Source: Mycobacterium sp. E787 | GTDB lineage: Bacteria > Actinomycetota > Actinomycetes > Mycobacteriales > Mycobacteriaceae | DNA: 64,000 nucleotides | Direction of reading: 5' to 3' | Assembly: GCF_001668725.1 (NCBI RefSeq) | Contig: NZ_LZKL01000095.1 | Location: 62,001-126,000, forward strand | In this document: positions 1 through 8,472 of the stretch, one piece after another | Numbering within the stretch: the stretch's first letter is position 1 | Layout of the letters: each line of letters opens with the position of its first letter | Program-made: the position numbers and the translations under genes | Notes under the pieces: model-generated | Databases searched by the model: none | What the model was told of the DNA's origin: nothing | Seen by the model: only the letters and a program-made list of their open reading frames with translations

Positions 1-246
1 GACGTCGTGATCGTTTGAGACCGCCGGGCAGCGGGCGAGCTCGAAGACCTCGTGGCTGCCGGCCGCCACCCAGTGCCCGCCGTAGGTGTCGCTCCAGGCC
101 ATCGGGCACCGGGCATGCATCTCCTCGGTGATGTCCTTGAACTTCGATCGGTACTCCGCGGAGTGCCGATCGAAGTGATACCGGTTCCGCTTACGGTCGC
201 TGTCGCTGTCGCTGACTTGGTCATCAACGCTGTCGTCGACACTCAA
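1..246 (-). CDS. Cytochrome P450, N-terminal part (cut by window edge)
   Basis: Only the first 82 residues are in the window, and the gene runs off the left edge. A TTG start at 246 is preceded by a GGGAGAC ribosome site. After an acidic leader (Asp/Ser-rich, residues 2-17) the sequence has the usual bacterial P450 opening: RYHFDRHS, then a CPMAWSDTYGGHWV segment and a VFELARCPAVSNDHD stretch that matches the helix B region. The haem-binding loop lies outside the window, so activity cannot be judged. It follows a ferredoxin gene by 14 bp on the same strand, so the two probably form an electron-transfer pair (a monooxygenase hydroxylating a hydrophobic substrate with electrons from the ferredoxin). 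The substrate is unknown. Confidence 0.85.
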   Translation of the reverse strand, partial: MSVDDSVDDQVSDSDSDRKRNRYHFDRHSAEYRSKFKDITEEMHARCPMAWSDTYGGHWVAAGSHEVFELARCPAVSNDHDV

Positions 247-260
247 GGCGCTGTCTCCCT

Positions 261-461
261 TTACGTTTCATCCGTGATGATGATGGCCTGCTCCGGGCAG
301 GAGTGGGCGGCTTCGCGGACCTGGTCCTCCTTGTCGGCCGGCACCACCTCGTCGATCGCCGACGAACTGCCGTCGATGTCGCTGAGCTGAAAGGACTCCG
401 GAGCGATCATCGAGCAGAGGGTGTGGCCCTGGCAGCGTTCCGGATCAACCCAGACCTTCAC
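261..461 (-). CDS. Ferredoxin (P450 redox partner type)
   Basis: A 66-residue single-cluster ferredoxin. Cluster ligands are C10, C16 and C55 followed by Pro. The position that carries the second Cys in classical 4Fe-4S ferredoxins is His13 (CQGHTLC), the variant found in mycobacterial P450-associated ferredoxins that bind a 3Fe-4S or a His-ligated cluster. The rest is acidic, as expected for docking on a P450. A GTG start at 461 has a GGAGACACC ribosome site. It lies between an SDR gene (43 bp upstream) and the P450 (14 bp downstream), so it most likely passes electrons to that P450. Cluster type cannot be settled from sequence. Confidence 0.92.
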   Translation of the reverse strand: MKVWVDPERCQGHTLCSMIAPESFQLSDIDGSSSAIDEVVPADKEDQVREAAHSCPEQAIIITDET

Positions 462-504
462 GGTGTCTCCTTCGAAATCGTCGGTGGCTCAAGTTGTCGC
501 ATTC

Positions 505-1380
505 TCAATTGTCGTGGTCGTACCACTTGAGGTAGCCGCCGGCGTCGACGCGCAACTGCACGCCCGTCACGTACCTGGCCTCCTCGGAGGCCAACCACAA
601 GACGGCATTGCTGATGTCCTCGGGTTCGACATAGGGAATTCTCATCGCCTGTTGCACGCCGAAAACCGGCTCGGCGTCGGCGCGGGTCGGGTGTTCGAGG
701 TCCGGCCGGAACGAGCGGTACATCGGCTCGCTTTGCAGCATCGGGGTGTTCGTGTTGGTCGGGTGAATGACGTTGGCGCGGATACCCATCGGGGCGAGCT
801 CGGTCGCCAGGTCGTGGACGTAGTGCGACAGCGCCCGCTTGGAGTGGATGTAGGCCATGCCGCCCGGGTCGTTGCCGGGGTTGTCCTTCTTGGCGGTGTC
901 CATCAGCGCGGCGGTGGATCCGGTGGCGATGATCGAGGCGCCCGCACCCAGGTGCGGCAGCGCGACCTGGATGGCGTTGATGGTGCCGATGAGATTGGTG
1001 TTGATGACGTCGCACCACGCCTGCAGGGGAGGTCGCCCCCTCATGCCGGCGACGCCGGCCTGCGCGACGACGATGTCGAGCCCGCCCAACTCGCGGACGC
1101 CGTCGTCCAGCGCGGCGCGCAGTTGCGCCGCATCGCGCACGTCGGCCTGGGCGATGACCGCCGACCGGCCGGTCTTCTCGACGAGCCGGGCGGTCTCGTC
1201 CAGGTCTTCCGGTGCCGCCATCGGGTAGCCGATGGTGTCGATGTCACGGCACACGTCGACGGCGATGATGTCGGCGCCCTCCTCGGCCAGCCGCACGGCG
1301 TGGCTGCGGCCCTGGCCGCGGGCCGCGCCGGTGACGAAGGCGACCTTGCCCTCAACGCGCCCTGGTGCGCCGTCTGCCAC
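505..1380 (-). CDS. Mycofactocin-dependent type SDR oxidoreductase
   Basis: A 291-residue short-chain dehydrogenase. The Rossmann motif TGAARGQG is at residues 17-24, and the catalytic residues are Ser155, Tyr177 and Lys181 (YIHSK). The stretch after the nucleotide site (ADIIAVDVC, then an insertion containing GYPMA at about 51-55) is typical of the SDR subfamily that keeps NAD(H) tightly bound and depends on the redox peptide cofactor mycofactocin to be reoxidised. That dependence is family knowledge and is not shown here. The GTG start has an AGAGGAG ribosome site. It sits 21 bp after another SDR and before the ferredoxin and P450, so it probably oxidises an alcohol intermediate in the same catabolic route. 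Confidence 0.88.
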   Translation of the reverse strand: MADGAPGRVEGKVAFVTGAARGQGRSHAVRLAEEGADIIAVDVCRDIDTIGYPMAAPEDLDETARLVEKTGRSAVIAQADVRDAAQLRAALDDGVRELGGLDIVVAQAGVAGMRGRPPLQAWCDVINTNLIGTINAIQVALPHLGAGASIIATGSTAALMDTAKKDNPGNDPGGMAYIHSKRALSHYVHDLATELAPMGIRANVIHPTNTNTPMLQSEPMYRSFRPDLEHPTRADAEPVFGVQQAMRIPYVEPEDISNAVLWLASEEARYVTGVQLRVDAGGYLKWYDHDN

Positions 1381-1401
1381 TGTCTCTCCTCTAATCGATG
1401 C

Positions 1402-2103
1402 TCAGGTGTTTCGGCCGCCGTTGACGCCCAAGATCTGACCGGTGATGTAGCCGGCCTCCTCGGAAATCAGAAAGGCGCATGCCGCCGCGATGTCTTCCGG
1501 CTTGCCCATCCGGCGCACCGGGGTTCGGGCGATCGTCTCCTCGACGTTGCCGAGGAACCCGTTTTGTTCGGCGGCGCGCAACATAGGGGTATCGATGAAT
1601 CCCGGCGGCACGGCGTTGACGGTGATGCCGCTGGGCCCGTATTCGAGCGCCAGCGATTTCGTCAGGCCGTTGACCGCGGACTTGGCCGCCACGTAGTGGC
1701 TCATGTAGGGGGCGCCGGAGTGCGTGCTCGACGAGGAGATGTTGACGATCCGGCCCCACCCGGCCTCGACCATGTCGGGCAGCACCGCCTGAATCGTGTG
1801 GAAGACGCCGTTGAGGTTGACGTCGATCACGCGCTGCCAGTCCGCGAAGGTGATGTTGCCGAAGCGCTTGAAGCCGTCCAGGCCGGCGGCGTTCACCAAA
1901 ACCGTCACCGGCCCGAGCCGGGCGCGGATCGCCGCCAGCGCGGCATCGACCTGGGATCGGTCGGTGACGTCGGCGGTGAAGGCGAAATCGGCTTCGGACG
2001 GCCGGAGGTCGATCGTCGCGACGTCGAGGCCATCGGCGCGCAGGCGCTGCGCGACCGCTTGACCGATGCCGGATCCGCCACCGGTGACAACGGCGGTCTT
2101 CAC
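1402..2103 (-). CDS. SDR family oxidoreductase (3-oxoacyl-ACP reductase-like)
   Basis: A 233-residue classical short-chain dehydrogenase. TGGGSGIG is at residues 7-14, NAAG at 71-74, a serine-rich catalytic strand (NISSSS) at about 121-126, and Tyr137/Lys141 (YVAAK). The C-terminus ends in the usual YITGQ...VNGG segment. It is FabG-like and should reduce or oxidise a hydroxyl/keto group with NAD(P)H; the substrate is unknown. The GTG start at 2103 opens a minus-strand operon of SDR, SDR, ferredoxin and P450. The 294-bp region upstream separates it from a divergent aldehyde dehydrogenase and carries candidate operators. Confidence 0.88.
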   Translation of the reverse strand: MKTAVVTGGGSGIGQAVAQRLRADGLDVATIDLRPSEADFAFTADVTDRSQVDAALAAIRARLGPVTVLVNAAGLDGFKRFGNITFADWQRVIDVNLNGVFHTIQAVLPDMVEAGWGRIVNISSSSTHSGAPYMSHYVAAKSAVNGLTKSLALEYGPSGITVNAVPPGFIDTPMLRAAEQNGFLGNVEETIARTPVRRMGKPEDIAAACAFLISEEAGYITGQILGVNGGRNT

Positions 2104-2174
2104 GCGGCCGACACCACGCGGGCTTCGACTCCAAATGTGGCCGTCTCAGTCACAAAGAATCTCCCTTGCAATTA

Positions 2175-2191
2175 TGAGAACCTTACTCTCG
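2175..2191. promoter_or_regulatory. Candidate operator (motif copy 1)
   Basis: The sequence TGAGAACCTTACTCTCG is an imperfect dyad (7 + 3 + 7) that resembles the better copies at 2352-2368 and 26004-26020. It lies about 70 bp upstream of the minus-strand SDR start. It is probably the site of a TetR-type repressor; no binding evidence is available. Confidence 0.4.
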
Positions 2192-2351
2192 CCGCGGAGC
2201 GGCATGCAACACGGGTCTAAAACCGTCTTCGGCCTGCGCCGAGAGGTCGTCTGCCGCAACGCCTCCGCGGCAACGCCGCTGGTCGGTGGCCCTGTCCCAT
2301 TCCTGAGAGTTTCTTGAATTATCGAGACTCGAATGTAAGATTCGCCGGAGA

Positions 2352-2368
2352 CGAGAATCAAATTATCG
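2352..2368. promoter_or_regulatory. Candidate operator (motif copy 2)
   Basis: The sequence CGAGAATCAAATTATCG has arms CGAGAAT and ATTATCG around CAA, with 6 of 7 pairs complementary. It ends 29 bp before the aldehyde dehydrogenase start, where a repressor would block transcription. The same left arm and spacing occur at 26004-26020. Confidence 0.5.
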
Positions 2369-2397
2369 TGACCGTCACCACAGCAGGGAAGTAGGGG

Positions 2398-3927
2398 ATG
2401 CCAGTGCAGGACACGGCAGACGCCGCCTTGGGGACCACCTCAGTGACCATCGCGGCTGCCGCGCCCCAGCCACCGGCCGACCGCCGGCTGCTCATCGACG
2501 GCCGGCTCGTCACCGCCGAGGCGACTTTCCCCTCGATCAATCCGGCCACCGGCGCCGTCATCGGGCACGCTCCCGACGCCGACGCCATCCAGGCCGAAGC
2601 GGCGATTGCGGCGGCAAGGCGTGCGTTCGACACGACGAGCTGGCCGACCGACGTCGAGGCGCGGGCCCGCTGCCTCGACCAGTTGCACCGGGCGCTCGTC
2701 GACCATGCCGAGGAGCTTCGTGAATTGACCATCGCGGAAGTCGGCGCCACCCGCGCGCTGACCCACGGCGCTCAACTCGACGACCCGATCAAGATCGTGC
2801 GTTTCTACGCCGACCTGTTGCGCACCTATCAGTTCTCGGAAGACCTCGGCGAGGTCGAGTCGCGGGGCATGCGGCACCACCGCTGGGTGGATAAGGAAGC
2901 CGCCGGGGTGGTGGGTGCCATCATCGCCTACAACTATCCGAATCAACTCGCGCTGGCCAAGCTGGCCCCTGCCCTGGCCGCGGGCTGCACCGTGGTGCTC
3001 AAGGGCGCCCCGGACACCCCGCTGATCACGCTGGCTCTCGGTGAGTTGATCGCCAACCACACCGACATCCCGCCGGGCGTGGTCAACGTGCTCACGTCGT
3101 CGGACGCCGCCGCCGGGGTCGCGCTGACCACGAGCCCCGACGTCGACGTGGTCAGCTTCACCGGGTCGACCGCCGTCGGCCGAAAGATCATGGCGGCCGC
3201 GAGCGAGACCGTGAAACGCGTCTTCCTCGAGTTGGGCGGCAAGTCGGCCGTGATCATGCTCGACGACGCCGACTTCGCCGGCGCCGCCATGTTCGCCGCC
3301 TTCAGCATGGCGACCCACGCCGGCCAGGGCTGCGCGCTCACGTCCCGGCTGCTGGTGCCCAAGTCGCACCACGACGAGATCGTCGCGCTGATCGCGCAGA
3401 ACTTCGCCAAGGTGCGCCACGGGGATCCGGCCGATCCGAAGACGTTCATGGGGCCGCTGATCAACGAGCGCCAGCGCGACAAAGTCGACGCCATGGTCCA
3501 GCGCGCGATCGCCGCCGGTGCGACCCTGGTCACCGGCGGCAAGCGGTTGGATCCGGGCTACTTCTATGCGCCCACACTGCTGACCGACGTCGACCCCGAC
3601 AGTGAGATCGCCCAGGACGAGGTCTTCGGGCCGGTGCTCGTCGTCATCGGCTTCGACGATGACGACGACGCAGTGCGCATCGCCAACAACTCGATCTACG
3701 GGCTGGCCGGCGCGGTGTTCAGCCGCGACCAGGACCGGGCGCTGGCGGTCGCGCGGCGGATCCGGGCCGGATCGTTTTCGGTCAACGGCGGCAACTACTT
3801 CGGGGCCGACAGCCCGTTCGGCGGGTTCAAGCAGTCCGGCATCGGCCGCGAGATGGGCGTGGCCGGCATGGAGGAATTCCTGGAAAGCAAGACTTTCGCC
3901 GTCCCGGTCGTGGGGACTCCGGCGTGA
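2398..3927 (+). CDS. Aldehyde dehydrogenase family protein
   Basis: A 509-residue NAD(P)-dependent aldehyde dehydrogenase. The N-terminal 25 residues are a loose Ala/Pro extension. The fold contains Asn179 (YNYPNQ), the cofactor motif FTGSTAVG (about 254-261), the general base Glu278 (LELGGKSA) and the catalytic Cys312 (GQGCALTSR). It would oxidise an aldehyde to the acid. The ATG at 2398 has a GGGAAGTAGGGG ribosome region. It overlaps the next gene, a CoA-transferase, by 4 bp (GTGA), so the acid is plausibly passed on for CoA activation. Length and motifs are normal for the family. Confidence 0.93.
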   Translation: MPVQDTADAALGTTSVTIAAAAPQPPADRRLLIDGRLVTAEATFPSINPATGAVIGHAPDADAIQAEAAIAAARRAFDTTSWPTDVEARARCLDQLHRALVDHAEELRELTIAEVGATRALTHGAQLDDPIKIVRFYADLLRTYQFSEDLGEVESRGMRHHRWVDKEAAGVVGAIIAYNYPNQLALAKLAPALAAGCTVVLKGAPDTPLITLALGELIANHTDIPPGVVNVLTSSDAAAGVALTTSPDVDVVSFTGSTAVGRKIMAAASETVKRVFLELGGKSAVIMLDDADFAGAAMFAAFSMATHAGQGCALTSRLLVPKSHHDEIVALIAQNFAKVRHGDPADPKTFMGPLINERQRDKVDAMVQRAIAAGATLVTGGKRLDPGYFYAPTLLTDVDPDSEIAQDEVFGPVLVVIGFDDDDDAVRIANNSIYGLAGAVFSRDQDRALAVARRIRAGSFSVNGGNYFGADSPFGGFKQSGIGREMGVAGMEEFLESKTFAVPVVGTPA

Positions 3928-5129
3928 GGCCGCTCGAGGGCATCCGCGTCCTGGAGGTCGCGATGTACGGCTTCGTCCCGTCGGCGGGAGCGGTGCTCGC
4001 CGAATGGGGAGCCGACGTCATCAAGGTCGAGCACGCCGTCACCGGGGACCCGCAACGGGGACTGCGGCAGACCGGCATGCTGCGGGTCGAGGGCGACCCG
4101 AACCCCAACATCGAACACGCCAACCGCGGCAAGCGCAGCATCGGGCTGGACATGTCGGTCCCCGAGGGCAAGGACGTGCTCTACGAGCTGGCGCGCCGAG
4201 CCGACGTTTTCCTGACGAGCTTCCTTCCCGCTCACCGGAAGAAGTTCGGCATCGACGTCGACGACATTCGCGCGGTCAACCCGAACATCGTCTACGCCCG
4301 CGGCAGCGCGCTCGGCCCGCGGGGCGCCGAGTCGGAAAAGGGCGGCTACGACATGACCGCGTTCTGGTGCCGCGCCGGCACCGCCGCCACCATCACCCCG
4401 GCGGGCATGCCCGGCATGATCGCGCCGCCCGGACCGGCCTACGGCGACACCATCTCCGGCACCAACCTCGCCGGCGGCATCGCAGCGGCGTTGCTCAAGC
4501 GCGAACGCACCGGCGAACCGTCGGTCGTCGACGTGTCGCTGCTGGGCAGCGGCCTGTGGTCCATGGGACACACGGTCGCGCTGACAAAGCATCTGGGCCA
4601 GCGGATGGAAGCGCCGCCACCCGGTGTGCACGGCGCGCCGAACAATCCGTTGGTGGGCCTCTACACCACATCCGACGGCCGGTACATCTCCTTCGTGATG
4701 ATGCAGCCCACCAAGTTCTGGGCGGACGTGTGCCAACACGTCGACCTGCCGGACCTGGCCGAAGATCCGCGCTTCGCTACCGTCGAGTCGATCGCGGCCA
4801 ACACCGCTGATGCGGTCGAGATCTTGACCAAGGTGATCGCGACCCGCACCCTTGCCGAGTGGAGCGAGCGGTTCGCCACGCTGGCCGGGCCGTGGGCGCC
4901 CGTGCAGGACACCCTGCAGGCGGTCGACGACGCACAGATCCGCGCCAACGAGTACCTGGTGCACGCCGGTGAACTCGACCTGGTCGCCAACCCGGTCCAG
5001 TTCGATGTCACGGCGCCGCGCACCGGCCCCGCGCCCGGATTCGCCGAGCAGACCGACGAGATCCTGATGGAAATCGGGCTCGATTGGGACCGCATCATCG
5101 AACTCAAGACGGCCGGCGCCGTCACCTGA
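3924..5129 (+). CDS. CaiB/BaiF class III CoA-transferase
   Basis: A 401-residue class III CoA-transferase. It opens with the family signature RPLEGIRVLEVA and continues with GADVIKVEH (about 33-41), NRGKRSIGLD, and VFLTSFLPAHRKKFGID, matching the FRPG region that contacts CoA. Such enzymes move CoA between carboxylic acids or racemise 2-methylacyl-CoAs. The GTG start overlaps the aldehyde dehydrogenase stop, so the pair is translationally coupled. In this setting it probably activates the acid made by the dehydrogenase before beta-oxidation. Substrate specificity cannot be read from sequence. Confidence 0.88.
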   Translation: MRPLEGIRVLEVAMYGFVPSAGAVLAEWGADVIKVEHAVTGDPQRGLRQTGMLRVEGDPNPNIEHANRGKRSIGLDMSVPEGKDVLYELARRADVFLTSFLPAHRKKFGIDVDDIRAVNPNIVYARGSALGPRGAESEKGGYDMTAFWCRAGTAATITPAGMPGMIAPPGPAYGDTISGTNLAGGIAAALLKRERTGEPSVVDVSLLGSGLWSMGHTVALTKHLGQRMEAPPPGVHGAPNNPLVGLYTTSDGRYISFVMMQPTKFWADVCQHVDLPDLAEDPRFATVESIAANTADAVEILTKVIATRTLAEWSERFATLAGPWAPVQDTLQAVDDAQIRANEYLVHAGELDLVANPVQFDVTAPRTGPAPGFAEQTDEILMEIGLDWDRIIELKTAGAVT

Positions 5130-5491
5130 GTGCTAACGGGACCGGAACTGTGTCAAATGTCAAAGCCGAATGGCGCTTTTCACTCGAAGGGAGCTCCGAT
5201 AACGGTTTTAGATTTTTCATTCCAACGGGACGCGGCATGAGTCATAATCGCCGGACGCTTCAAGACACCGGGCCCCTCGTTTTGGAGCGCCAACTCACGC
5301 GACAGAACGGAGGTCTGGCGTGAGGATGGTAGCGGTTGCCACGCCGACGGTCGACGCCGGAACATGGCTGCCTGCTAGACATTTCACCATCGGCGGCGCG
5401 CATTCATGGTCGCCTGCTCACTCGAACGTACAGCAGCCGGCGAACCGGAACAAGACTACCCGTCTCGAAAAGTGCGAAGGGCTTTGGTCTC
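5130..5491. promoter_or_regulatory. 362-bp leader of the yrbE/mce operon
   Basis: No convincing gene is present. The gap is richer in AT between 5200 and 5250 and must hold the promoter for the eight-gene mce operon. A short frame from GTG 5320 to 5502 has a good ribosome site (CGGAGG) but no recognisable product and overlaps the yrbE-A start, so it is at most a leader peptide. The direct repeat TGTCAAATGTCAAA lies at 5151-5164. No known operator was recognised. Confidence 0.5.
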
Positions 5492-6307
5492 ATGGCGGTT
5501 AAGCGGGCGGGCCCGGAGCGCTGGACCGGCGGCATCTCGCTCGGCCGGGGTTCCAAGCCGATGGAAGCGGTCGGCGGCCTGTTCGCGATGTCGGCCGACG
5601 CGATCAAGTTCGCGTTCCGCCGGCCCTGGCAGTGGCGCGAGTTCCTGGAGCAGTCGTGGTTCATCGCGCGCGTCGCGCTGGCGCCCACGCTGCTGGTCGC
5701 CATCCCGTTCACCGTCCTGGTCAGCTTCACGCTCAACATCCTGTTGCGCGAACTGGGCGCGGCGGATTTGTCCGGCGCCGGTGCGGCTTTCGGCGCGGTG
5801 ACCCAGGTCGGTCCGCTGGTGACCGTGTTGATCGTGGCGGGTGCCGGCTCCACGGCGATGTGCGCGGACCTGGGTTCGCGGACGATCCGCGAGGAGATCG
5901 ACGCCATGGAGGTGCTGGGCATCAATCCGGTGCAGCGCCTGGTGACCCCGCGCATGCTGGCCTCGGGCCTGGTGGCCCTGCTGCTGAACAGCCTCGTGGT
6001 CATCATCGGCATCGTGGGCGGCTACGTCTTTTCGGTGTTCGTCCAAGACGTCAATCCCGGGGCGTTCGCCGCGGGCATCACCCTGCTGACCGGCGTGCCC
6101 GAGGTGATCATTTCGTGCGTCAAGGCAGCGCTTTTCGGCCTGATCGCCGGGTTGGTCGCCTGCTACCGGGGGCTCACGGTCTCCGGCGGTGCCAAGGCCG
6201 TCGGCAACGCGGTCAACGAGACGGTCGTGTATGCGTTCATGTCGCTGTTCGTCGTGAATGTGGTTGTCACCGCCATCGGCATCCGAATGTCGACCAAGGG
6301 CCACTGA
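5492..6307 (+). CDS. yrbEA: YrbE-A, Mce ABC-type importer permease (MlaE family)
   Basis: A 271-residue integral membrane permease of the MlaE/YrbE family. It forms, with YrbE-B, the inner-membrane channel of an Mce lipid importer driven by the shared ATPase Mkl/MceG (encoded elsewhere). The conserved core is clear: GAVTQVGPLVTVL, AGAGSTAMCADLG, RTIREEIDAMEVLGI (the coupling helix that contacts the ATPase) and VACYRGLTVSGGAKAVG near the end. I chose ATG 5492 because the family starts shortly before the FRRPWQWREF segment; the frame is open upstream to 5336 but that extension has no family-like sequence. It is the first gene of the mce operon. Confidence 0.93.
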   Translation: MAVKRAGPERWTGGISLGRGSKPMEAVGGLFAMSADAIKFAFRRPWQWREFLEQSWFIARVALAPTLLVAIPFTVLVSFTLNILLRELGAADLSGAGAAFGAVTQVGPLVTVLIVAGAGSTAMCADLGSRTIREEIDAMEVLGINPVQRLVTPRMLASGLVALLLNSLVVIIGIVGGYVFSVFVQDVNPGAFAAGITLLTGVPEVIISCVKAALFGLIAGLVACYRGLTVSGGAKAVGNAVNETVVYAFMSLFVVNVVVTAIGIRMSTKGH

Positions 6308-6326
6308 GGAGGTATAGGGACAAACC

Positions 6327-7175
6327 GTGATCACGCTACGCGCCACCTACCCGCGCCTGACGCGACAACTCGACAAGCCGGTCGCCACCCTGAGCCGAAT
6401 CGGCGACCACACCCTGTTTTACGGGCAGGCCCTTGCCGGAGTCCCGTTCGCGGTCCGCCACTACCGGCGGGAGGTGATCCGGCTGATCGCCGAGATCAGC
6501 ATGGGCGCGGGAACTTTGGCCATGATCGGTGGCACGCTGGTGATCGTCGGCTTCTTGACGCTGGCCGCGGGCGGCACCCTGGCGGTCCAGGGCTACAGCT
6601 CGCTGGGCAACATCGGCATCGAGGCGCTGACCGGGTTCTTGGCTGCCTTCATCAACGTTCGAATCGCGGCGCCCATCGTCGCGGGCATCGGCCTGGCCGC
6701 CACGTTCGGCGCCGGCGTGACCGCGCAGCTCGGTGCCATGCGGATCAATGAAGAGATCGACGCGCTGGAATCCATGGCCATCCGGCCGATTTCGTACCTG
6801 GTCAGCACCAGGATCGCTGCCGGGATGATCGCGATCACGCCGCTGTATTCCATCGCCGTCATCCTGTCGTTCCTCGCCAGCCAATTCACGACCGTGGTGC
6901 TGTTCGGCCAATCGAGCGGCCTGTATCAGCACTACTTCTCGACGTTCCTCAACCCGATCGACCTGTTGTGGTCCTTCCTGCAGGCCGTTCTGATGGCGAT
7001 CACGATCTTGTTGATCCACACGTATTTCGGCTACTTTGCTTCGGGCGGACCCGCCGGCGTCGGCGTCGCGACCGGTAACGCGGTGCGAACCTCGTTGATC
7101 GTGGTCGTGTCGGTGACGCTGCTCGTGTCGCTGTCCATCTACGGCACCAACGGCAACTTCAACCTGTCGGGCTAG
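6327..7175 (+). CDS. yrbEB: YrbE-B, Mce ABC-type importer permease (MlaE family)
   Basis: The second permease, 282 residues. It has the same fold as YrbE-A, with MSMGAGTLAMIGG-like helices, TAQLGAMRINEEIDALESM (coupling helix region) and GYFASGGPAGVGVATG before the last membrane span. The GTG start at 6327 is preceded by GAGGAGGTATAGGG. It begins 19 bp after yrbE-A and ends 19 bp before mceA. YrbE-A and YrbE-B should form the heterodimeric membrane pore through which a lipid delivered by the Mce A-F complex enters the cytoplasm. Confidence 0.93.
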   Translation: MITLRATYPRLTRQLDKPVATLSRIGDHTLFYGQALAGVPFAVRHYRREVIRLIAEISMGAGTLAMIGGTLVIVGFLTLAAGGTLAVQGYSSLGNIGIEALTGFLAAFINVRIAAPIVAGIGLAATFGAGVTAQLGAMRINEEIDALESMAIRPISYLVSTRIAAGMIAITPLYSIAVILSFLASQFTTVVLFGQSSGLYQHYFSTFLNPIDLLWSFLQAVLMAITILLIHTYFGYFASGGPAGVGVATGNAVRTSLIVVVSVTLLVSLSIYGTNGNFNLSG

Positions 7176-7194
7176 GGAGGGTGGTGAACGGACA

Positions 7195-8472
7195 GTGACG
7201 CAAAACCTCGGGCCGGGCCCCATCCACCGCTCCGAAACCACCAGCGCCGCACGGCCTGTCGCCGCCTCACCCGGCCGCCACTTCGGCGCGCAGTCATACG
7301 CGCGACCCCTGGCGGGGCTGGTGACCATCGTGCTGATCGGCCTGATCTTCGCCGTCGCGATCGGGCTGTTCCAGGGCTCCTTCACCACCAGCGTGCCCGT
7401 CACCGTCGTCTCGCCGCGCGCGGGCCTGGTGATGAACCCGGATGCCAAGGTGAAGATGCGCGGCGTCGAGGTGGGCAAGGTCGCCTCGATCGACACGCGG
7501 CCGAACGGCGAAGCCGTGCTGCACCTTGCGATGCAGCCGGCGCAGATGCACTTCATCCCGGCCAACGTGCTCGTCGACATCGCATCGACGACGGTGTTCG
7601 GCGCCAAGTTCGTTGAGCTGGTGCCGCCGGCCGAGCCGTCGGCGCAGCCGCTGCACGCGGGCCAGGTGCTCGAGGGCAAGCACGTCACCGTCGAAATCAA
7701 CACGGTATTCCAGCAACTCACGTCGCTGCTGTCGACGATCGACCCGGCCAAGCTCAACGAGACCCTCGGCGCGATAGCGTCCGCGGTCAACGGCCGCGGC
7801 CACAAGATCGGCCAGATGCTGCGCGACCTGGATTCCTTCCTCGCCACCCAGGAGCAAAGCCTTCCGGCGCTGCGGCACGACCTCGAGACCCTGCCCGCGG
7901 TGAGCGACGCCTACGCCGACGCGGCGCCGCACCTGCTCGCCACGGCCGACAACGCCGTGCGGATCAGCAAGTCGATCGTCGACGAGCAGCAGAACCTGGA
8001 TGCCTTCCTGATCAGTGCGATCGGCTTGGCGGACATGGGCAATGACGTGGTGGGCGGCAACAGGCAAGCGCTGACCGATGTCCTGCATCTGCTGGTTCCC
8101 ACCACCGATCTGCTCAACCAGTACCACCAGGCGCTGTACTGCGGCATAGCCGGGTCGCTGGGGAACCTGCACGCGCCGGACCTGCCCGAGCCGATGGTCA
8201 AGGTCACCGTCGTCCTCGGCCTCGGCGCCGAGCGCTACCGCTACCCGTCCAACCTGCCCAAGGTCGCCGCCACCGGCGGTCCGCAGTGCATGGATCTCCC
8301 GACGGTGCCCTTCGACGTCGCGCCGCCGTTCGTGGTGACGGACAACGGCTCCAACCCGACGCAGTACGGCAACCAGCAACTGTTGCTCAACTCCGACGCG
8401 CTCAAGCAGTTGCTGTACGGGCCGATCGACGGGCCGCCCCGCAACACCATGCAGATCGGAATGCCCGGATGA
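7195..8472 (+). CDS. mceA: MceA, substrate-binding subunit of the Mce importer
   Basis: A 425-residue Mce protein. A single membrane anchor spans about residues 40-60 (LAGLVTIVLIGLIFAVAIG), followed by the MCE domain (about 68-145: SPRAGLVMNPDAKVKMRGV, EVGKVASID, TTVFGAKFVELVPP). A long helical region follows and then a Cys-containing C-terminal domain. Mce proteins assemble as a heterohexamer whose helices form a tunnel across the periplasm for lipids. The GTG start at 7195 follows a GGGAGG site. The stop overlaps the mceB start (ATGA). Which mce operon this corresponds to is not assigned. Confidence 0.92.
   Translation: MTQNLGPGPIHRSETTSAARPVAASPGRHFGAQSYARPLAGLVTIVLIGLIFAVAIGLFQGSFTTSVPVTVVSPRAGLVMNPDAKVKMRGVEVGKVASIDTRPNGEAVLHLAMQPAQMHFIPANVLVDIASTTVFGAKFVELVPPAEPSAQPLHAGQVLEGKHVTVEINTVFQQLTSLLSTIDPAKLNETLGAIASAVNGRGHKIGQMLRDLDSFLATQEQSLPALRHDLETLPAVSDAYADAAPHLLATADNAVRISKSIVDEQQNLDAFLISAIGLADMGNDVVGGNRQALTDVLHLLVPTTDLLNQYHQALYCGIAGSLGNLHAPDLPEPMVKVTVVLGLGAERYRYPSNLPKVAATGGPQCMDLPTVPFDVAPPFVVTDNGSNPTQYGNQQLLLNSDALKQLLYGPIDGPPRNTMQIGMPG

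Larger units (their letters stand above)
2104..2397. promoter_or_regulatory. Divergent intergenic region between SDR and aldehyde dehydrogenase
   Basis: This 294-bp gap holds no supported gene. It must contain the promoters of both the minus-strand SDR-P450 operon and the plus-strand ALDH/CoA-transferase pair. Two copies of a 17-bp dyad lie at 2175-2191 and 2352-2368, and a shorter one (CGAAT, 5 bp, ATTCG) at 2330-2344. The AT-rich stretch from about 2310 to 2370 stands out against the GC-rich surroundings. Confidence 0.6.

Noticed and set aside
421..2220. A 599-codon plus-strand frame
   Set aside because: It overlaps two SDR genes antisense and has no recognisable domain.
5151..5164. Direct repeat TGTCAAATGTCAAA as a minus-strand -35 promoter
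   Set aside because: The matching -10 box is missing and no minus-strand gene follows.
5320..5502. A 60-codon frame with a good ribosome site before yrbE-A
   Set aside because: No recognisable product, it overlaps the yrbE-A start, and it has no coding signal beyond the ribosome site; kept only as a possible leader.
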